From the NCBI RefSeq assembly GCF_000150955.2, contig NC_011671.1:744001-808000 (forward strand): 64,000 nucleotides of DNA, written 5' to 3'. This document shows positions 59,421-64,000 of this stretch, in pieces. Each line of letters starts with the position of its first letter. Positions within the stretch are counted from its first letter, which is position 1. Under the pieces are notes generated by a model. It was not told the DNA's origin. It saw nothing but the letters and a program-made list of their open reading frames with translations, and did no database searches. Position numbers and translations under genes: made by a program. This DNA is from Phaeodactylum tricornutum CCAP 1055/1 (lineage: Eukaryota > Bacillariophyta > Bacillariophyceae > Surirellales > Neidiaceae).

Positions 59421-62400
59421 ATGCTCAATCGTCGACGAAGGCTTTGTAGCGATTTTATGAGCATGAGAGCTCTTCTTTTATCGGCCGCGATCAGCCTGTT
59501 TCCATGTGCATGGGCCTTTTCAGATATAGGATACGAGGCGACGACCAATGTTTCCGCTATGTAGGTCTCGGTCAGCGCTGATAGGAAAATAGAATACTCC
59601 GTCGTTCTCTCATCATATTTTTGCTACATTGCGCGCAGTCTACAATTAGCGTTGGATGTTCGTGACATGCGCATGGCCGGAGAAAACTTCACGGAAAAGC
59701 GAAATGTTTATGATAATGGACGCAACTCGGCGTCTATGACATTAAGAGGATTGAGTATTGCAGCGGAAGACAGATGGGGCTCCTATCCACTGTATAATAT
59801 ATACCGTTACAGCTTCGAGAAGCTTGGGGAGACAATTGAAGGGGATGATCCCGGATTTTTCGATGGAGAACCGATAGGACAGTATGCAAACTCAGTGGTA
59901 GACGATTTATTTCTTCTGAATATCACACGAATCGAGGCCGATGGAGCCTTGGCATTCAATGTGTTAATGGCCTGCTGGAGTTCCCTTTTCGAAATGCTGT
60001 CTGCTTGTAAGCGAAACGATGCAGATTCTTTGTCCGACATGAATACAGCGGTCGATGCGGCTGCAGCATACTGGATTGGCGCAGGCCAGGTCAAAGGTGA
60101 TGGAAATTCGGGGTACTTTCTTTATAATTTGGCAGAAGTGGCTGGTGCTCGTTTTGATCAAGACATTTTTGAAACCCGAGTGAACACTTTGGTTCTAGAA
60201 ACTTTCGCGTTTCTGAAGGTCGATATTGCAAGTGACCGGTGTGCGCAAGGCGAAACAGGTTACGTGGAGATGCGAAAGAAGGTCAAAGTTCTCATCAGCA
60301 TGTCGAATGTTGCTCTAGTTCAAAGTCTCATTCATCACATCGAGCAGGTTCAAAATAGTGGCATATCTGATTTTTGCGAACTCTATGCTCTTGCTCTGTA
60401 TTCACAAATTGACGCTTGTGATTCTGGCTTGGCAGACCGTATCTTTCAATTGGCAATAGCCGCTGATGTGACGGCCCAGTCAAAGTCAGAGCTCATTTCC
60501 GTCTTGCAGCAATCATATAGCTGTCTCGGAATAAAATGCTCCGATGTTGGGTCCTATCGGGATAGTCAAGTTGCTGAATGTGCTGATTCGGTGCTGAAAC
60601 CCATGGCCGGGTACGTACCCTCGTCGGATGTGCGGCGCAAGAGCTTCATCGACCGTGATATCAAGCACATTGCCATACAGATGTACTTTGACGCTCGTGA
60701 TGCAGCGCTGGATTACTACATGTACGGCTGGCATACGTATTTTAGCCTCCATGCGCTAGCCACGGACAATTTCAGTCCCCATACTAGCGCGGAATTTAGC
60801 CGGGCCGACATGTACTTCAAAACTCAAAATATGGAAACTCCGGATATTGTGGTCGTTAATGCGCTTACACGAGCGAATACTTATCCTCAAGCTTCATCAA
60901 AGCAGATTGATACATTGGTCGATGGTATGTTGCGTGGAGTTGTTATGTACCTAGCTGCCCTATCAGAACTAAGTTCAGCTATTGATGCTTGTGCAAGTAA
61001 TTCTACTGCATCTACTGCAGCACAATTATGGGATGGAGGCGTAGCGTTCTTGATAGGGTCTGCGGAAGGGAGCAACAATGGAGGCCAAGATGGAGGACAA
61101 CTCTGGTATGGATATGCCAAAGACTTTTGCAGTGACTTTGGCACCTGCGAACCAGTAGGGTCAGAGGTTGATGGCATTCTTTTTCAAAGTCTAGCATTTG
61201 GTCGAGACGCTTTGATAAATGGCAAATGCGACCAAGCTCGAACAGTTTTGACCTCAACGATTCAACCGAATTTGTACGTACCCCTACTGCAGGGCCTCCT
61301 TCTCTATGCAAGAGATGCCGATGGAAATGGAGAATTCTTTGGCTTGGGATATGTACATGCATTCGCCAGCTCAATCCTCCCTGCAATTGCTGGAGTGGAT
61401 GCTACTTCGTCAGAGAATCTCGCAAAGAATACCATCTTTAACGTTCTGACGCCAATTCCACTAGGGCTGGGATCAATGTTTGACAACATTCGGAATGCGC
61501 TGACAAAAATGACAACGGAATGCGCTAAAGTTGGGAAGCTTACAATTGACACTGTTCGTCGTGGAGTTTGTACATCGGATGAACCATTTACGAGAGTCCC
61601 AGGAACTTTACCCCCCAAAACAGTGTTCCCGAATACAGTATTCCCGAGTGCCTCCCCTCTAATTCCCCCTACTCCAACTCCTCTCGAAGCCACAGACAGC
61701 CCAATTACTAAAGCGGAACCGCATATGGATGGAATAGCTTGGGGACGATATGAATTTGTGAACGTTGACGTTGCCGAAAATGATGCCTCCCTATCACTCG
61801 ATGTCAAAGAGATGTTTTACGCAAATTCTTCCGCTGCAGCTGGTCTCATCTATGATCAAGGATCAAACTTACAAATCGGAATTTATGGAAACCCAGCTTT
61901 CTCATCTTTGGCGTCCTTGAGTCTTCGGGCATCGGAATTCATGTCAGAAGATCCAATGTACAATTTCTACCGCTACGCACTGTACGAAGACAGCTCATTT
62001 GAGGAGGGATCCGAAGACCCCGAAGGGTGGCCGTTTGGTGACACAGTCATTCGTTTGGCGCTTGGACCAGGAAATGGCAATAGCCCTCATCTCGCTGCCG
62101 AAGCCGCTGTGGTAATCAACATTTGGATGCTACTCGTGCATCGTTTGTACACCTCCGTTAGAAAGTGCAAAAGTCTCTCCGCTGACGCTCCCATCTATGT
62201 AGATTCTGCTGTTGGTCTGTGGATCGGAAAAGAAACGGCCGAAGGCGGATTCAAAAGTGGGTACTCCATGTACTCTCTCGCACAAAGCGCTCATGAACTG
62301 TACGGGAACGAAGAAGGAGAGTCCAATGTAAATTTGAAACTCATGAACCTTTTCAAAGAATCGCAACAGATCGCTAAGGCATGCGCTCTTGGCGGAGACA

Positions 62401-64000
62401 AATTCTTGGATCTTCGTGTTTCTGTCAATGAAATTATTACTGAAATGTCGAAGCCATTACTGCAGATGCTGTTGTACTTCGCGAGCCGCGAAGAACCAGA
62501 CTTTGTTGAACTCTATGCCCTGGCTTTCTTACCAAGGGCAGCCGCCTGCGACATCAATACCTACGCCTTTTTACGCGATTCCTTCTTTGAAGGCTATTCA
62601 CTTGGCACTATGCAGAAGGAAAGTGTGCTGGTTGATCTAGGCGGCGTTCTAAAATGCCTCAGATTTACATGCGAAGATCTTGGAGATACAAGCCTGGCTG
62701 GGGAGCCTTTGCGAAACATTGTTTCTGCTTTATGCACAGAGCTTGAGGTTGACTACAATCCAAAGCTCATTGCTGCATACGAAACAACCGGCAATGTCCA
62801 GGATTTAGCTCGTTTGGACTTGGATCTTCAGCAACTAGATTTGCTCATGAGAACTAGATCGTATGAGGCTGCTTCGGAACTCTATGAATTTGGACTCAAC
62901 AGTCTCGTAGACGGGGGTAATGTATTTTCGCTCAAGAAACTAGCGACTGAGCCTACCAGAGCACTTGCAGCGACTGCATTCCAACAATACAAAGACTATT
63001 TTCAATCAGACAAGTACGCCGATGAGCTTATCACTGCCACGTTGGATCCACTATCGACTTTCAGCTTCACTGGAAGCTCTCGCCTTCAGAAAGCTGAATT
63101 CGTCGTCCGTACTGTCCAAACACTTGTTTCCTTCACCGCAATTATTGCAAGGTTAAACTCTGCTATTACAGAGTGTCTTGCGGGTCGTGGAGGGCATAGC
63201 CAAGTCGATGAGGCTGTGGCGATCTTTGCGGGGTCAATCGAGGGCTCTCAGTCCGGAGGCAGCAAAGATGGAAGTGGCGTTATGCTAATGTCTTTAGGAA
63301 AAGAAACATGCGAAGCCTTTGACAAATGCGAGACGCATGGTGACTCGACATCCAACCAATTCCTCATGTTTGGTTTTTCGGGGGTAAAAGAATTTTTCGA
63401 CATGACGGATTGCGATTCGGCTAGATCTCTCGTAACGGACAGCATTCTGCCCATGTTGCCTGTCTCCATTATCCAAGGGGTGTTACTCAGTGCCACGATC
63501 AACGAAGCACTCCCCGCCCAAACAAAGAATGCTTCTGTTGCTACCGGGGACATCCTGGCGAGAGCGATCCTTCCACTTGTCAATGACGTCAATCAGACCA
63601 GTGCTGCAACTATTCTGGAGAACATGGAATTCAGCTTAAGCCAGAAGCCAGTTATTGATCGAGCATCCGCTGTGTTCGAGGCTTTCACTTTTGCTATGAA
63701 TGGAATGGGAGTAGACTGCAGCTTTGTTGGTACACTAGAGTCTAGTGATCTTTCGGTATGCAACTCCACCAGTGTTTCCCCTGGGCCTGGCACACCGACA
63801 AATCTTGGAAAAGATCTTTACATAACAACAACGTATGTTAAAGACAGAGCCGACATAGCTCTTGACGTTAGGGACATGGAAGAGGAGCTCAGTACCGGAG
63901 GGCAAAAGACCTTGGCACAGTTGATCTATGAAGAAGGCGAGCACTCTCCAATCTTCGACAATCGCGGTATAAAAACTGGTCGGCGGTCCCTTGCGGCATT
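59421..64000 (+). CDS. giant secreted protein with tandem Fea1-like domains (5' part)
   Basis: Exon 1 59421-59560, a 78-bp intron (GTAGGT...GCAG), then exon 2 from 59639 open to the window end: about 1,500 residues visible, 3' end missing. A signal peptide (MRALLLSAAISLFPCAWAFS) starts the protein. Five units follow, each with the Fea1 pattern (an early xDxRxM...AxxxYxxGxNS block and a later DEAVAxxxGSxEG...GSGxxLYxLA block). Unit starts: about 59640, 60650, 61747, 62738 and 63818. Units 1 and 3 (type A) alternate with 2 and 4 (type B). A Pro-rich linker (PGTLPPKTVFPNTVFPS) separates units 2 and 3. The Chlamydomonas FEA1/FEA2 proteins are secreted under iron deficiency and assist iron uptake, so a periplasmic or wall-associated iron role is inferred. 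Confidence 0.8.

Overview
The window reads as nuclear DNA of a stramenopile alga, most likely a pennate diatom close to Phaeodactylum tricornutum. I infer this from short GT-AG introns (about 69-160 bp), genes packed 40-190 bp apart in convergent pairs, several N-termini of the diatom plastid-presequence type (hydrophobic signal followed by an ASAFAP-like F), Pro/Thr- and Ser/Pro-rich cell-surface proteins, a selenoprotein of the SelU (PRXL2) family, and Fea1-type iron-assimilation domains. No rRNA, tRNA, CRISPR array, or retrovirus-like element was recognised.

Layout. 1-2.3 kb: a JMJD8-like JmjC gene (minus, cut by the window edge, with an in-frame TAA) and a plastid-type membrane protein. 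2.5-12.4 kb: two divergent genes for large surface proteins of matching architecture (cytosolic acidic part, Ala-rich helix, membrane segment, long Pro/Ser/Thr stalk, C-terminal head). One stalk is a 111-bp minisatellite. 12.8-19.4 kb: a small membrane protein, an HDAC-family deacetylase and a TPLATE/adaptin-like trafficking protein. 19.5-28.2 kb: VPS18, a tRNA adenosine deaminase (ADAT1) and a DDM1/LSH remodeller. 28.9-39.1 kb: a signal-anchored GT41 glycosyltransferase, a CCHC zinc-knuckle protein, an SDN/REXO-like exonuclease, SYS1, a METTL21-like methyltransferase and NPL4. 39.9-40.9 kb: the SelU selenoprotein with a candidate SECIS. 41.8-55.5 kb: ankyrin protein, DCAF13/Sof1, DUF285-repeat membrane protein, plastid protein of unknown function, PDCD5, class I aminotransferase, GT92-like glycosyltransferase, unknown protein, RsmE-type methyltransferase, histidine phosphatase. 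57.2-58.3 kb: a p31comet/MAD2L1BP-like protein with a 384-bp MITE just after its stop. 59.4 kb to the end: the 5' part (about 1,500 codons) of a secreted protein made of tandem Fea1-like domains.

The genes do not form one pathway. Trafficking (TPLATE-like, VPS18, SYS1, NPL4), RNA modification or decay (ADAT1, SDN-like, RsmE, DCAF13), chromatin (DDM1, HDAC) and surface/secretory functions recur. The strongest items for follow-up are the UGA/UxxC selenoprotein with its 3' hairpin, the giant tandem Fea1 protein, the divergent surface-protein pair, a VPS18 whose RING ligands are lost, and a GT41 enzyme with a secretory signal anchor.

Caution: four host genes show a single frame break, mostly in homopolymeric or repetitive sequence, and a fifth has an in-frame stop. 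These may be sequencing errors, so they are flagged rather than taken as proof of pseudogenes.
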